Notes: generated by a model not told the origin, from the letters alone. A stretch of DNA of 64,000 nt from Brevibacillus sp042683565 (GCF_042683565.1 NZ_JBHUJW010000006.1:174815-238814); one strand, 5' to 3'. Shown: positions 8,444-16,466, counted from the stretch's first letter. Translations and numbers: made by a program.

Positions 8444-8878
8444 TTACTCCTCTTCAAGAGGCATACTAATTTGGTCGATGAGAAACTCAAGTTGGAAATT
8501 TGAAACTTGTAAATCTGTCAATCTGGTAACAACCTTCGGACCAAAAAAGCTGTTGGCTATATAGGCAACATCGTCGATTGTTACGACGAACGGACCTTCT
8601 TCAGCCTCGCATCCAATAATGAGTTGACCATCTACACTCTTTATCCCGGTAATTCCAGTTGTTGATTGCTTAATTTTCTCAATCAGGCGCTCACGTTCAT
8701 TTTCTTCATGAGGGTCCTGTACAATAACGTTATAATACGGCATAAAAAACGAGAACTCGTCGATATACTCAAAACCCAAGCCAAAGTGAAATTTTGCTCT
8801 ATGACTACCAAGTAGAACATTGATAATATTTTCTGTGGCCTGCACACCATGCTGTTTAAGAAGAACTCTGAGTTTCAT
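8444..8878 (-). CDS. Unknown protein (144 aa) of the element
   Basis: ATG at 8878 is preferred over GTG 8890 because AAAAGGAG lies 11 bases upstream of the ATG and would overlap the GTG. The product is soluble and acidic with a strand-rich C-terminal half (QLIIGCEAEEGPFVVTIDDVAYIA). No family is recognised. The surrounding sequence is clearly more AT-rich than the chromosome beyond rlmH. It appears to share the promoter at 9339-9367 with the genes downstream. Confidence 0.65.
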   Translation of the reverse strand: MKLRVLLKQHGVQATENIINVLLGSHRAKFHFGLGFEYIDEFSFFMPYYNVIVQDPHEENERERLIEKIKQSTTGITGIKSVDGQLIIGCEAEEGPFVVTIDDVAYIANSFFGPKVVTRLTDLQVSNFQLEFLIDQISMPLEEE

Positions 8879-8929
8879 TGTAGATTTCACTCCTTTTTAT
8901 TTGCTGGCGGGATTATACGATCTTGCTAG

Positions 8930-9259
8930 CTAACAATTACACACTGGTATCAAGTCGAGAGAGTATTGTCGTGCAAACCAGTTCTTCTTGAAGCCCTTAT
9001 TGATCTGATCTACAAACCGATCAACCTCATCCTGTGTGTGAAACGTAATCGGCTTCGGCAATACCCATTCGGCTTGTACACCTCTGGATGTAAGGCTAAC
9101 CCGATTTGGTCTCGGCTTCAGTTTTTTTACATCTTTTAGCATCCGGTGACAGATGTAAGCCTGAACTATTTTCGGATCCTCACGTTGGAGCAATCCCGGT
9201 TCAAATCGAACATTTCCTTCATGGAACGTAGCCTTGTAGCCTACAAAAGACATCGACAT
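8930..9259 (-). CDS. Unknown small basic protein (109 aa), first gene of the element operon
   Basis: ATG 9259 is chosen because GGGAGG sits 8 bases upstream; the frame opens at GTG 9268 within that site. The product is basic, with a Lys/Arg cluster near residues 40-55 and the motif EWVLPKPITFHTQDEVDRF also seen, in weaker form, in the 173-aa protein downstream. It ends in CNC. No family recognised. It is the first gene after a good sigma-A-type promoter, so it may act as an early or regulatory gene of the element; this is inference. Confidence 0.65.
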   Translation of the reverse strand: MSMSFVGYKATFHEGNVRFEPGLLQREDPKIVQAYICHRMLKDVKKLKPRPNRVSLTSRGVQAEWVLPKPITFHTQDEVDRFVDQINKGFKKNWFARQYSLDLIPVCNC

Positions 9260-9338
9260 AAATTTCACCTCCCTGCCTATTTTTCCAAATGATCTCTACT
9301 CAATCTAATTTTCCACAAGCGGTTAATGCTTGTTGGTT

Positions 9339-9367
9339 AGATTATGTCAGTATCTGAGATACGCCAA
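9339..9367 (-). promoter_or_regulatory. Promoter of the element operon with palindromic spacer
   Basis: On the minus strand TTGGCG (9367-9362), a 17-bp spacer and TAATCT (9344-9339) form a sigma-A-type promoter 80 bp ahead of the first small gene. The spacer contains a perfect palindrome, TATCT-G-AGATA (9351-9361), where a bound repressor would block RNA polymerase. Confidence 0.55.
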
Positions 9368-9370
9368 CGA

Positions 9371-9394
9371 GGACAGATTTTAAAAAATCTGTCC
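9371..9394. repeat. Inverted repeat (9-bp arms or longer)
   Basis: GGACAGATTT and AATCTGTCC face each other across a short A/T centre. It lies between the terminator of the 265-aa gene and the element promoter, immediately upstream of the -35 box. It could be a second regulator site or a backup terminator. Confidence 0.6.
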
Positions 9395-9407
9395 TAAAAC
9401 AAGAAAC

Positions 9408-9436
9408 AACCATCCTTCTAATCAAGAAAGATGGTT
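9408..9436 (-). terminator. Terminator of the 265-aa gene
   Basis: Minus-strand stem of 12 bp with one G-T pair (AACCATCTTTCT / AGAAGGATGGTT), 5-base loop, followed by a T-rich tail. It lies 20 bp past the stop codon of the 265-aa gene. Confidence 0.65.
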
Positions 9437-9456
9437 CCAGATACATTCTCTACTTA

Positions 9457-10254
9457 TTATTTTATGCGATCTCTTACTTCGACAATATGGTTTAGCCACT
9501 TACGAACAACATTCTGATCAAAGTCTTCCGCAATTATGACCCTTTGTACGTATGGTAATTTCGCTAATTCGTTTATCGCTAACTCTAAGCCATGTTGAAT
9601 ATTATGAATATGTACAAAGAACTGGTACATAATTACTTCATCGAGAACGAATAAGAATTGTTGACGGAAATCCTCATCTAAGTCCTGTTCTTTGACTTTA
9701 ATTTCTGTATAGGTTGCTATGGAATCAAAAAAATCGATTATATCTATAATGGCGATTTCATCAATTTTATTTCGAAGAAGTTTTGATGCAAACCCATCAA
9801 CCTTATTTAGTTCTAATAAGAATGCTGCAAGATACGGCTCGTAAATCGAATCAACTGCGAAATGCCCGTTTTCATCCTTTACTTGTTCTGGGTCTATTCC
9901 CAATATTGAAAGTAGATCTTCAAATCTTCTTACAAAAGTTTTTGCACTTGTCCCCTTGGCAAATTGGTAGCTTTCATTTCTCCCTTCAAGAAAGTCTTTT
10001 TCGATGTTATTAGCAATTGAAGAAATTGTGACAGTACCTTTAGTACGACGTTTTACTGGAGTTTTAGATTTACTTCTTGAGCTTAGTTTGTTGACGAATT
10101 CACTAAAAAAATCGTATGGAGTTGAATAAGCCATTAATAAGCGTCCTAGTATGTGCTCATCATTTATTAACCTTTCTTTCATGTAATCTTGAAATTCCTC
10201 AAATATGTTACTTGTTTCAGGATGTTTCTCAAAAGACTCTTGATTATTTGGCAT
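9457..10254 (-). CDS. Unknown protein (265 aa) next to the rlmH junction
   Basis: ATG at 10254 with GGAGGC five bases upstream. The product is soluble and mostly helical, with a basic patch near residues 58-73 (SSRSKSKTPVKRRTKG) and a hydrophobic DEIAIIDIIDFFDSI segment. No family recognised. It is the first gene of the accessory block after rlmH, has its own terminator and is separated from the other element genes by a promoter, so it may be an independent cargo gene. Codon use is AT-rich compared with rlmH. Confidence 0.75.
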   Translation of the reverse strand: MPNNQESFEKHPETSNIFEEFQDYMKERLINDEHILGRLLMAYSTPYDFFSEFVNKLSSRSKSKTPVKRRTKGTVTISSIANNIEKDFLEGRNESYQFAKGTSAKTFVRRFEDLLSILGIDPEQVKDENGHFAVDSIYEPYLAAFLLELNKVDGFASKLLRNKIDEIAIIDIIDFFDSIATYTEIKVKEQDLDEDFRQQFLFVLDEVIMYQFFVHIHNIQHGLELAINELAKLPYVQRVIIAEDFDQNVVRKWLNHIVEVRDRIK

Positions 10255-10289
10255 GCTTAGCCTCCAAATCCATCAATTTATATAGAAAA

Positions 10290-10316
10290 TTATCCGTCAC
10301 TTATGATACGGTTCCC
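10290..10316. other. Candidate attachment site at the 3' end of rlmH
   Basis: The last codons of rlmH read (minus strand) CCGTATCATAAGTGACGG. The core TATCATAAGTGA is nearly the same as the staphylococcal SCC attachment core, which encodes the same conserved RlmH tail (PYHK). GC-rich core genome begins here and AT-rich mobile-type genes lie on the other side. The matching repeat at the far end of the element would be left of the window and is not seen. Confidence 0.5.
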
Positions 10317-10776
10317 CCCGACTAATCCGAAACGCCCGATAAACCTGCTCCAGCAGCACCAGCCGCACCAGCTGATGCGGAAACGTCATCTTGGAAAACG
10401 ACAACAACGCATCCGCCCGCTTCAGCACCGTGTCGGCCAGGCCGAGCGACCCGCCGATCACAAATGCCACCTGGCTCTTGCCGTGCAGGGCCAGCCTGTC
10501 CAGCTCTGCGGACAGCTTTTCCGAGGACCACATCTGGCCCTCGATGGCCAGGGCGATGACGTACTGGTCCTGCTTGATCTGGGCGAGGATGCGCTCGCCT
10601 TCCTTGCGTTTTACCTGCTCCATCTCGGCTGCGCTCATTTCCTCCGGCGCTTTTTCGTCGCTTACCTCCACGATCTGCAGCTTGCAATAGGCGGAGAGGC
10701 GTTTGCTGTACTCCTCGATGCCTTCGCGCAAATATTTTTCCTTTAGCTTCCCTACCGAAACGATCGAAATCTGCAC
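10297..10776 (-). CDS. rlmH: 23S rRNA pseudouridine-1915 N3-methyltransferase RlmH (OrfX)
   Basis: 159 aa, the normal family length. SPOUT-class methyltransferase: N-terminal MQISIVSVGKLKEKYLREGIEEY, the SAM-binding FVIGGSLGL knot segment (about 103-111) and the conserved C-terminus FRISRGEPYHK. It methylates pseudouridine 1915 in helix 69 of 23S rRNA on assembled 70S ribosomes. ATG 10776 follows AAGGGA. It follows the CxxH/CxxC gene by 4 bp. The intact C-terminus shows that the adjacent element inserted without destroying the gene, as SCC elements do in orfX. Confidence 0.97.
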   Translation of the reverse strand: MQISIVSVGKLKEKYLREGIEEYSKRLSAYCKLQIVEVSDEKAPEEMSAAEMEQVKRKEGERILAQIKQDQYVIALAIEGQMWSSEKLSAELDRLALHGKSQVAFVIGGSLGLADTVLKRADALLSFSKMTFPHQLVRLVLLEQVYRAFRISRGEPYHK

Positions 10777-10780
10777 ATCT

Positions 10781-11047
10781 CTACAATCCCTTCTCTTTCA
10801 GCAATGCGATCTTCGCAGGAGCGCCGCATGCCCGGCAGCGCTTGTCCAGTCCGTCGGCGTCAAGCAGCTCGGCCTGGTGCGTATCTGGCGCTGCCTCGAA
10901 GTCGTTTACGTAGTCGTCCAGTTCCTCTTCCACATGCTCCATGCAAGCAAAGCGCACGGGAAAACCCGGGTCGAGCAACACGTCCTTGCCTTCGATATTG
11001 ACGCGATCCAGTTTTACTTCCAGTCCTTGATCCAGTTTTTGTTCCAT
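10781..11047 (-). CDS. CxxH/CxxC protein (BA_5709-type)
   Basis: 88 aa. Contains CMEH near residue 35 and CRAC near residue 70, the paired CxxH and CxxC motifs of a small Bacillales family encoded beside rlmH; probably a metal-binding fold. The middle is very acidic (EEELDDYVNDFEAAPD). Function unknown. ATG 11047 is preceded by AAGAGG. It is followed by rlmH after 4 bp, so the two form one transcription unit. Confidence 0.85.
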   Translation of the reverse strand: MEQKLDQGLEVKLDRVNIEGKDVLLDPGFPVRFACMEHVEEELDDYVNDFEAAPDTHQAELLDADGLDKRCRACGAPAKIALLKEKGL

Positions 11048-11379
11048 CTTTTCTACCTCTTTTCCGGTCCATACATGATATCGCTCTATATTCTACCCCA
11101 GTTCGCGGCGAAAACAAACCGCCATCCCCTGCCCGCCGCGACTGCATCATCGTTGCCATCTGCTTCCGTTGCTCTGACATGCAGAGAGAGTTCCCACAAG
11201 TTCCATCAAAAGATTGAAGGCTTTACAACACATGATGGAAAATATGTTCCTTGCTGCAAAGCAAAGCCCTTGCGCTCACAAATCGAACCAAAACGCATGT
11301 TGCAGCAGCCGAAGCGCCGCCACACAGCTCCTACGAAAAACCCGCAGCATACCTCTGCAAAATTTCATCCCCGCAGTAA

Positions 11380-11436
11380 GGAACGGATCTGAAAGGAATG
11401 GAATGCAATGGAAAGGAACGAATCTGAATGGATTGG
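11380..11436. repeat. Imperfect tandem direct repeat in a 690-bp intergenic region
   Basis: Between the CxxH/CxxC gene and htrA (11048-11737) I see no convincing gene. A 22-base unit beginning GGAACGGATCTGAAAGG (11380-11401) recurs with 19 of 22 bases as GGAACGAATCTGAATGG (11415-11436), period 35. The flanks contain more GGAA/GGAAT steps up to 11462. Confidence 0.55.
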
Positions 11437-11546
11437 AACCAGAATTGAATTGAAAGGAACCGGATACCAAAAAACAGGCTGAAGCGGAGAGGGACTTGGC
11501 AGATGCCCCCTTCTCCTTCCCTTTCCCCCTCCCCACACCGCGCATG

Positions 11547-11575
11547 CAAAAAAAGAGCGCCGATTTCTCGGCGCT
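11547..11575 (-). terminator. Terminator downstream of htrA
   Basis: Perfect 8-bp stem AGCGCCGA / TCGGCGCT with a 4-base loop; on the minus strand it is followed by CTTTTTTTT. It lies about 160 bp past the htrA stop. Confidence 0.85.
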
Positions 11576-11737
11576 ATCAAGAAGGGATCTATTATAAAAA
11601 TAGATAGAGGGGAACTAGGAACTGCATTTATGCAAACGGGACAAACTGCATCCCGGAATTGCCCGTCATAGGTACTGCCATACTGCTGTTGTGTTATTCA
11701 TCCAGCGATTCCAGCGCACGCTGGTCGCATCGCATGA

Positions 11738-12973
11738 TTACTCAGGTGCTTTGGTCAGTTTTACCGTGGCTGTTTTCTTGAAGCCGTCGCGGTAGTAGGT
11801 GACCTGGACCGAATCGCCCGGCTTTTTGTTCAGGGTCAGGAATTTGCGCAGCTGGGCACCTGTGTCGATGTCCTTGCCATCCATCTGGACGATGACGTCG
11901 TACTGTTTCAATCCTGCCACGCCGGCTGGCGAGAACTTGCCGACTTCGTTTTGGATCACGACGCCTGCCTGTACGTCATCAGGCAGATTCAAGGTTTCCT
12001 TCCAGTGGTAGCGCGGCACGTTCGTCAAGTCGTACGGTTGTACGCCCAGGTACGCGCGCTCCAGTTTTCCTTTTTCCATCAGCTCGTTGACGATCTTTTT
12101 GACGTCGTTGATCGGGAGGGCAAAGCCCAAGCCTTCGACCCCTGCTTTGGAGATCTTCAGCGTATTGATTCCAATGACCTGCCCCTGGATGTTGACGAGG
12201 GCGCCGCCGCTGTTACCCGGGTTGATCGCCGCGTCTGTTTGCAGCACATCCAGCTCCCAGTCGTCTTGACCGTTTTCATCCAGGTCCATCGGCATCGAGC
12301 GTTCCAGCGAGCTGATGATCCCTTGCGTTACGGTGCGGGAGAACTTCATCCCGAGCGGGTTCCCGATGGCAATCGCCGGTTCGCCCACCTGCAAGGTTGA
12401 GGAGTCGCCCAGCTCGGCTACGGTCGAGACTTTGGAGCCGTCGATCTCCAGTACGGCCAGGTCGGCGTACATATCGGCACCCAAAACCTTCGCCTCTACT
12501 TTTTCACCTGTCGGCAAAGCCACTTCCAGCTTTTGCGCCTGGTCGATGACGTGGTAGTTGGTGATGATGTGTGCCTTGCCGCCTTTTTTCTCGAAAATGA
12601 CGCCAGAGCCTTCACCCTGCTCCACATCTTGTGCGCCGCTCATCCAGTTGCTGCGCGTACGGCCGATGTTGATGACACCGACGACGGCGTTTTCTACTTT
12701 TTTCACGGCTTCTACGGTGCCTGTCTCGACCTTCACCGAGACCGGTGTCGCAAACAGGCTTTCTGCCGGGTTGCTTGCCGAACTGCTGATCGCATTCTGC
12801 GTGCTTGGCTTCACCATATTGATATAACCGGCATTGGAGAGAGTCGGCAGCGTGAGCAGAACGACCATTCCCCCTATCACCGCAGAAGTAACAGACGTCA
12901 TGATTGTACGTCCCACACCCGCCCCACGTCGATTTTTCCGCTCCACGTGAGTCAAATCATCATAAAACCCCAT
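11738..12973 (-). CDS. htrA: HtrA/DegP-like membrane serine protease (YyxA type)
   Basis: 411 aa. A short cytoplasmic head, one membrane segment (about 25-48), then a trypsin-like domain with His in NYHVID, Asp in YADLAVLEID and Ser in NPGNSGGALV, and a C-terminal PDZ domain (about 300-400). The protein is an extracytoplasmic quality-control protease. ATG 12973 has GGAAGGAGAG upstream. In Bacillus this gene ends the walRKHIJ operon; here it is separated from yycJ by about 490 bp containing an oppositely oriented gene, so it probably has its own promoter. Confidence 0.95.
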   Translation of the reverse strand: MGFYDDLTHVERKNRRGAGVGRTIMTSVTSAVIGGMVVLLTLPTLSNAGYINMVKPSTQNAISSSASNPAESLFATPVSVKVETGTVEAVKKVENAVVGVINIGRTRSNWMSGAQDVEQGEGSGVIFEKKGGKAHIITNYHVIDQAQKLEVALPTGEKVEAKVLGADMYADLAVLEIDGSKVSTVAELGDSSTLQVGEPAIAIGNPLGMKFSRTVTQGIISSLERSMPMDLDENGQDDWELDVLQTDAAINPGNSGGALVNIQGQVIGINTLKISKAGVEGLGFALPINDVKKIVNELMEKGKLERAYLGVQPYDLTNVPRYHWKETLNLPDDVQAGVVIQNEVGKFSPAGVAGLKQYDVIVQMDGKDIDTGAQLRKFLTLNKKPGDSVQVTYYRDGFKKTATVKLTKAPE

Positions 12974-13234
12974 GATTTAATCTCTCCTTCCTCTATAGCT
13001 TCTAGGGTGGCAGATTTTTTGCACTCCTATACTTGGTTGGACAATTTGGAATTGTTACTGTCAGCCCTTCATTCTTTTGGGGCTTCCCTTTTGACACTTT
13101 CAGTATACGTTCTGTTTTCGGCAAAATCGCGTGAGAAATAAGGAAAGGTTGTGGAATATACGAAGGCCCCCGGAATATTTCACCGCGGGCCCGGATATGA
13201 TAGATTAAAAGCTTCCCGAAAGGAATGATAGAGC

Positions 13235-13471
13235 GTGAAAGAAGTGAATCTGATCGCCAAGCTGGCCGACCTGCAGGAAGTAGACTACCACAATACGCTC
13301 GTCCTGCATGCCGTTATCGAGCTGTTGGTAGCCAAGGGCTTCTTCACCCGCGAAGAGCTTTCCGACAAAATGACTGCGCTGGACACGGAGCTGACGTTTC
13401 ATATTGATACGTACGCCAAACTGACGGAAACCGCCGGCAACCCGCCGCTCCAGATCAGACCGATCCTATAG
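13235..13471 (+). CDS. Small hypothetical protein, plus strand inside the wal locus
   Basis: 78 aa from GTG 13235, preceded by AAAGGAATG. Helical and amphipathic (LIAKLADLQEVDYHNTLVLHAVIELLVAKGFFTREELSDKM). No family recognised; codon use is like the neighbouring core genes. It is convergent with yycJ, overlapping its stop by 6 bp, and divergent from htrA. The segment FFTREELSDKMTALD is helix-turn-helix-like in length only; a DNA-binding role is not supported. Confidence 0.7.
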   Translation: MKEVNLIAKLADLQEVDYHNTLVLHAVIELLVAKGFFTREELSDKMTALDTELTFHIDTYAKLTETAGNPPLQIRPIL

Positions 13472-14254
13472 TTCCTCCAGCTTCGTCGGGCGATCCGGGT
13501 ACGTGTCGCGCAACTGGACATCGTCACCTACGACCAACCCCTTCTCCTCCAGAATGTTCTTCACGGTCAGTCTCGCCAGATCGATCATGTTGTTCTCTTT
13601 GCTCAAGTGCGCCAAATAGACGCGTTCGGCTCTGCCGCCGAGACAGTCGATCAGGGCCTCTCCTGCCGATTCGTTGGACAAGTGCCCCACATCGCTCAAA
13701 ATACGCCGCTTGATGCTCCACGGGTACTGGGACATGCGCAGCAGCTCCACGTCGTGATTGGACTCGAAGACATACGCATCCGCACCGCGAATCGTCTCCT
13801 TGATCTTGTCGCTGACATAGCCCAGATCGGTAGCGACACTTAGCTTTTTGTTTCCCTGGTAAAAGCAAAAGCCCATCGGCTCTGCGGCATCATGGGAAAT
13901 CCCGAAGGACTCGATTCCCAAATCTTCCAGTTCCTGCTTTTCTCCGACCGCAAACAAACGCCGCTGATCTTCCTTGATGGTCCCGATCTGCCCGTCCAGC
14001 TCGTTCCACGTCTTGGCATTCGCATAGATCGGCATGCCGTAGCGACGGGCCATAACCCCGACACCCTTGATATGATCGACGTGCTCATGCGTGACGAGGA
14101 TCGCGCTAAGGTCTGACGGGTTCACCCCGATGCTCTGCAGCGCCGCCTCTGCCTGTTTTCCCGTAATCCCTACATCGACCAAGACGGAGACACGGTCAGT
14201 CGCCACGTAGATGGCATTGCCCGTGCTTCCGCTCGCCAGTACACTAAATCTCAC
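13466..14254 (-). CDS. walJ: Metallo-beta-lactamase-fold exonuclease YycJ/WalJ
   Basis: 262 aa from GTG 14254 (GGAGAGGG upstream at 7 bases; a TTG at 14257 is the alternative). Opens with FSVLASGSTGNAIYVATD, and the metal-binding THEHVDHIKG motif lies near residues 55-64, followed by conserved downstream His and Asp residues. WalJ is a 5'-3' DNA exonuclease-like enzyme linked to coordination of cell-wall signalling with replication. Fifth gene of the wal operon, 66 bp after yycI. Confidence 0.93.
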   Translation of the reverse strand: MRFSVLASGSTGNAIYVATDRVSVLVDVGITGKQAEAALQSIGVNPSDLSAILVTHEHVDHIKGVGVMARRYGMPIYANAKTWNELDGQIGTIKEDQRRLFAVGEKQELEDLGIESFGISHDAAEPMGFCFYQGNKKLSVATDLGYVSDKIKETIRGADAYVFESNHDVELLRMSQYPWSIKRRILSDVGHLSNESAGEALIDCLGGRAERVYLAHLSKENNMIDLARLTVKNILEEKGLVVGDDVQLRDTYPDRPTKLEEL

Positions 14255-14320
14255 CAAACATCCCTCTCCCCGTAACTTCCCTCGCTGTCTTTCGCTTCCG
14301 CTGCGCGATCCGTTTCCCTT

Positions 14321-15094
14321 TTACCGCTGCGTCACCATCGGCCTCTCCAGCGCACCCGTAAACGCATTGATAAAATGCTGCTTGCCGTCATGAATGACCC
14401 GCCAAACCGGGGCCAGTGCCTGAATATCCGCATCGTACGAGCCGTAGTAGCCCAGGCTCACGCTCTCGATCCGCTCTCCCGATTGAATAATCTGCTTGTC
14501 CACCAGAGAACGGAGCGCCGTATAGCCCGAGATCACCTGCCGGCCGCCCTCCTGCTTGCGCATATGGAAAAAGGTCTGCCTGTACCCCAGGATCGTACCG
14601 TCCTGCAAGTACACCTCCAGCGGCGCGACAAACACCGGCATTTTTTCGTACATTTGCCAGTACAACAGCCGCCCCGGATTGGACTGATACATGTCCGCCA
14701 TATACTGATCCGCGTATATCAGGCGCGGACCGAGTTGACGAAGCAGCTCATTGGGAGTGACCTGTCCCCGTATTTGCTGGGGCGGTCCCAGTTTCACGGC
14801 GAGCGACATCTTTTCCATCGTCGCCGTCAATCCCGCCATTTCTTGCAGCGACAGCGGGCTGATTCCCACGTATACCGCGTCCAAATAAGACATTTCCGGC
14901 GTATCCTGGGGCACCTCTGTCAGCAGCGCGATATTTTGCTGCTTCAAATACAGCTCCATGTCCCATCTGTCTCCCTGCGCCACGTCCTGGTCGTTCCACA
15001 GGCTGATTCTCGTGACGTATACCTGATAGCCGAGAAACAAATCAAGCAGGAGAAAGGCCCAGATCAGGATCGTTTTCGTTCTACTCCAATCCAT
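14321..15094 (-). CDS. yycI: YycI, membrane regulator of WalK
   Basis: 257 aa. A single N-terminal membrane segment (ILIWAFLLLDLFLGYQVYV, about 9-27) anchors an extracytoplasmic beta-rich domain that pairs with YycH and with the WalK membrane helices to tune WalK activity. ATG 15094 lies inside the end of yycH (14-bp overlap), which indicates translational coupling. Low sequence conservation is normal for this family; the call rests on the N-terminus and on the order walR-walK-yycH-yycI-walJ. Confidence 0.92.
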   Translation of the reverse strand: MDWSRTKTILIWAFLLLDLFLGYQVYVTRISLWNDQDVAQGDRWDMELYLKQQNIALLTEVPQDTPEMSYLDAVYVGISPLSLQEMAGLTATMEKMSLAVKLGPPQQIRGQVTPNELLRQLGPRLIYADQYMADMYQSNPGRLLYWQMYEKMPVFVAPLEVYLQDGTILGYRQTFFHMRKQEGGRQVISGYTALRSLVDKQIIQSGERIESVSLGYYGSYDADIQALAPVWRVIHDGKQHFINAFTGALERPMVTQR

Positions 15095-16466
15095 GCGCCT
15101 TGCCCCCTCCTTGATTCGCCTGCGCGGAAATGAACAAATCGGACTGATTCGCCATCTGCACCACCCAGATTGGCATCAGATCGACATATCCGTCTCCGAA
15201 CCTGGTCTGATAGGCGAGAAAGGCGTTGGTAATCTGTTCGGTATTCGCGAGCTTCCTGTCGCGAATGAGTTGATAGAGCTCCGGGCCAGACATGACGGTC
15301 CACGATTTGTTGGCAATATACTTGTTCAGATTGATCAGCGAACGGCTCATCGTCACGACTTGTCCGGCCTCCGAAGTGATCTGGATCGTATCGATCGGCT
15401 TTTCATTCTGGTTCTCGCTGATCAGCGGATACGCCCCCAAATACTGCCGGAACGTAATCAAGTCTTTTTCATTGTAGCTTTTTTTCATTCGCTCAAAATG
15501 ATAGTCACCCAGCCAGCCCAGATGCTTGTTGATAAAAGTGACAGCACTCTGCACCTTCTCTTCATCGGACAGCTCCTGCACGCTCTGTTGATAGGCTGGG
15601 TCCGTAAACGTAAACGCCTGCTGCTCGGACCTCAATTGCACAGACCGGCTCCCGTCCGTGAAGATCACCGTCTTGTCCCTCTCCATGATCTGCCGCACCA
15701 GCGACGGATCGAGAAAATACGCTTCGATCAGTCTTTCATTGCTGATCGTTTCATAGCTGAAGCGATACTGCTGCATCCGCATCTGGTTTTTCGGCAGGTA
15801 GTACGTGCTCCACACAGCCGCAGTGCCTTCCAGCGGGGAATAAGGCCGTTCAGGGCGGACGATCTTCATGATCTGTTCCGGCATTGGATTGCCCGTCGCC
15901 AGGTAGGAGTCGCGCAAATCCTTCAGGCTGATTGAAGTTCGGGAGCGCATCAGTTTTCCTTCCTCGGTCGACAGGAACAGGGCGTAGACGAGATCCTCAT
16001 CCTTTTCGTAGTACAGCCACAGACGATCGACTCCTTTGATCTGGCTGTCGTATTCATCCCGAAAGGTCACCAGACGGCCCACAATGGACAGGGGCACTGT
16101 GCTTTTGAACCGGACCTCCAACCCCATCTTTTCCCGGGCAATTTCTCCCCACTTTTCATTCGTGAGCGTGTAGGGAGTAAAGTCGAGAAAAATCCATTTG
16201 GACATCTCTCTGACGATCATGCTGTAGGGCCCGTCTGTAGAGACAGCCTTCGTATGCCGATCTTCGCCGTAATGAAACACGACCGACTCAGGCGTCACGA
16301 GCTGAATCAGCTGCTTCTCCTGCACCGGCTTGGATTCGGTATATTGCGCAGGCTCGATAAACTGAAATTTCGGCTGGTTGCTCCACAGCAACGCGGTCAG
16401 GCAAAAGCTCGCCAGCACGAGCACGTTGAGCAACACGGTCTTGGCAGGTTCCAGCCACCGCATCAT
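15081..16466 (-). CDS. yycH: YycH, membrane regulator of WalK
   Basis: 461 aa. One N-terminal membrane segment (TVLLNVLVLASFCLTALLW, about 10-28), then a large extracytoplasmic region. YycH together with YycI contacts WalK through membrane helices and modulates its kinase activity in Bacillus and Staphylococcus. Its ATG overlaps the walK stop by 4 bp (ATGA), and its own end overlaps yycI by 14 bp, so the whole operon is tightly coupled. Confidence 0.93.
   Translation of the reverse strand: MMRWLEPAKTVLLNVLVLASFCLTALLWSNQPKFQFIEPAQYTESKPVQEKQLIQLVTPESVVFHYGEDRHTKAVSTDGPYSMIVREMSKWIFLDFTPYTLTNEKWGEIAREKMGLEVRFKSTVPLSIVGRLVTFRDEYDSQIKGVDRLWLYYEKDEDLVYALFLSTEEGKLMRSRTSISLKDLRDSYLATGNPMPEQIMKIVRPERPYSPLEGTAAVWSTYYLPKNQMRMQQYRFSYETISNERLIEAYFLDPSLVRQIMERDKTVIFTDGSRSVQLRSEQQAFTFTDPAYQQSVQELSDEEKVQSAVTFINKHLGWLGDYHFERMKKSYNEKDLITFRQYLGAYPLISENQNEKPIDTIQITSEAGQVVTMSRSLINLNKYIANKSWTVMSGPELYQLIRDRKLANTEQITNAFLAYQTRFGDGYVDLMPIWVVQMANQSDLFISAQANQGGGKAHGLE

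Noticed and set aside
11276..11580. Several overlapping minus-strand frames of 70-90 codons upstream of the htrA terminator
   Set aside because: Three frames open at once over GGAA-type repeats; composition artefact.
14375..15935. Long plus-strand frames opposite yycH and yycI
   Set aside because: Antisense shadows; the minus-strand genes have family N-termini and coupled overlaps.
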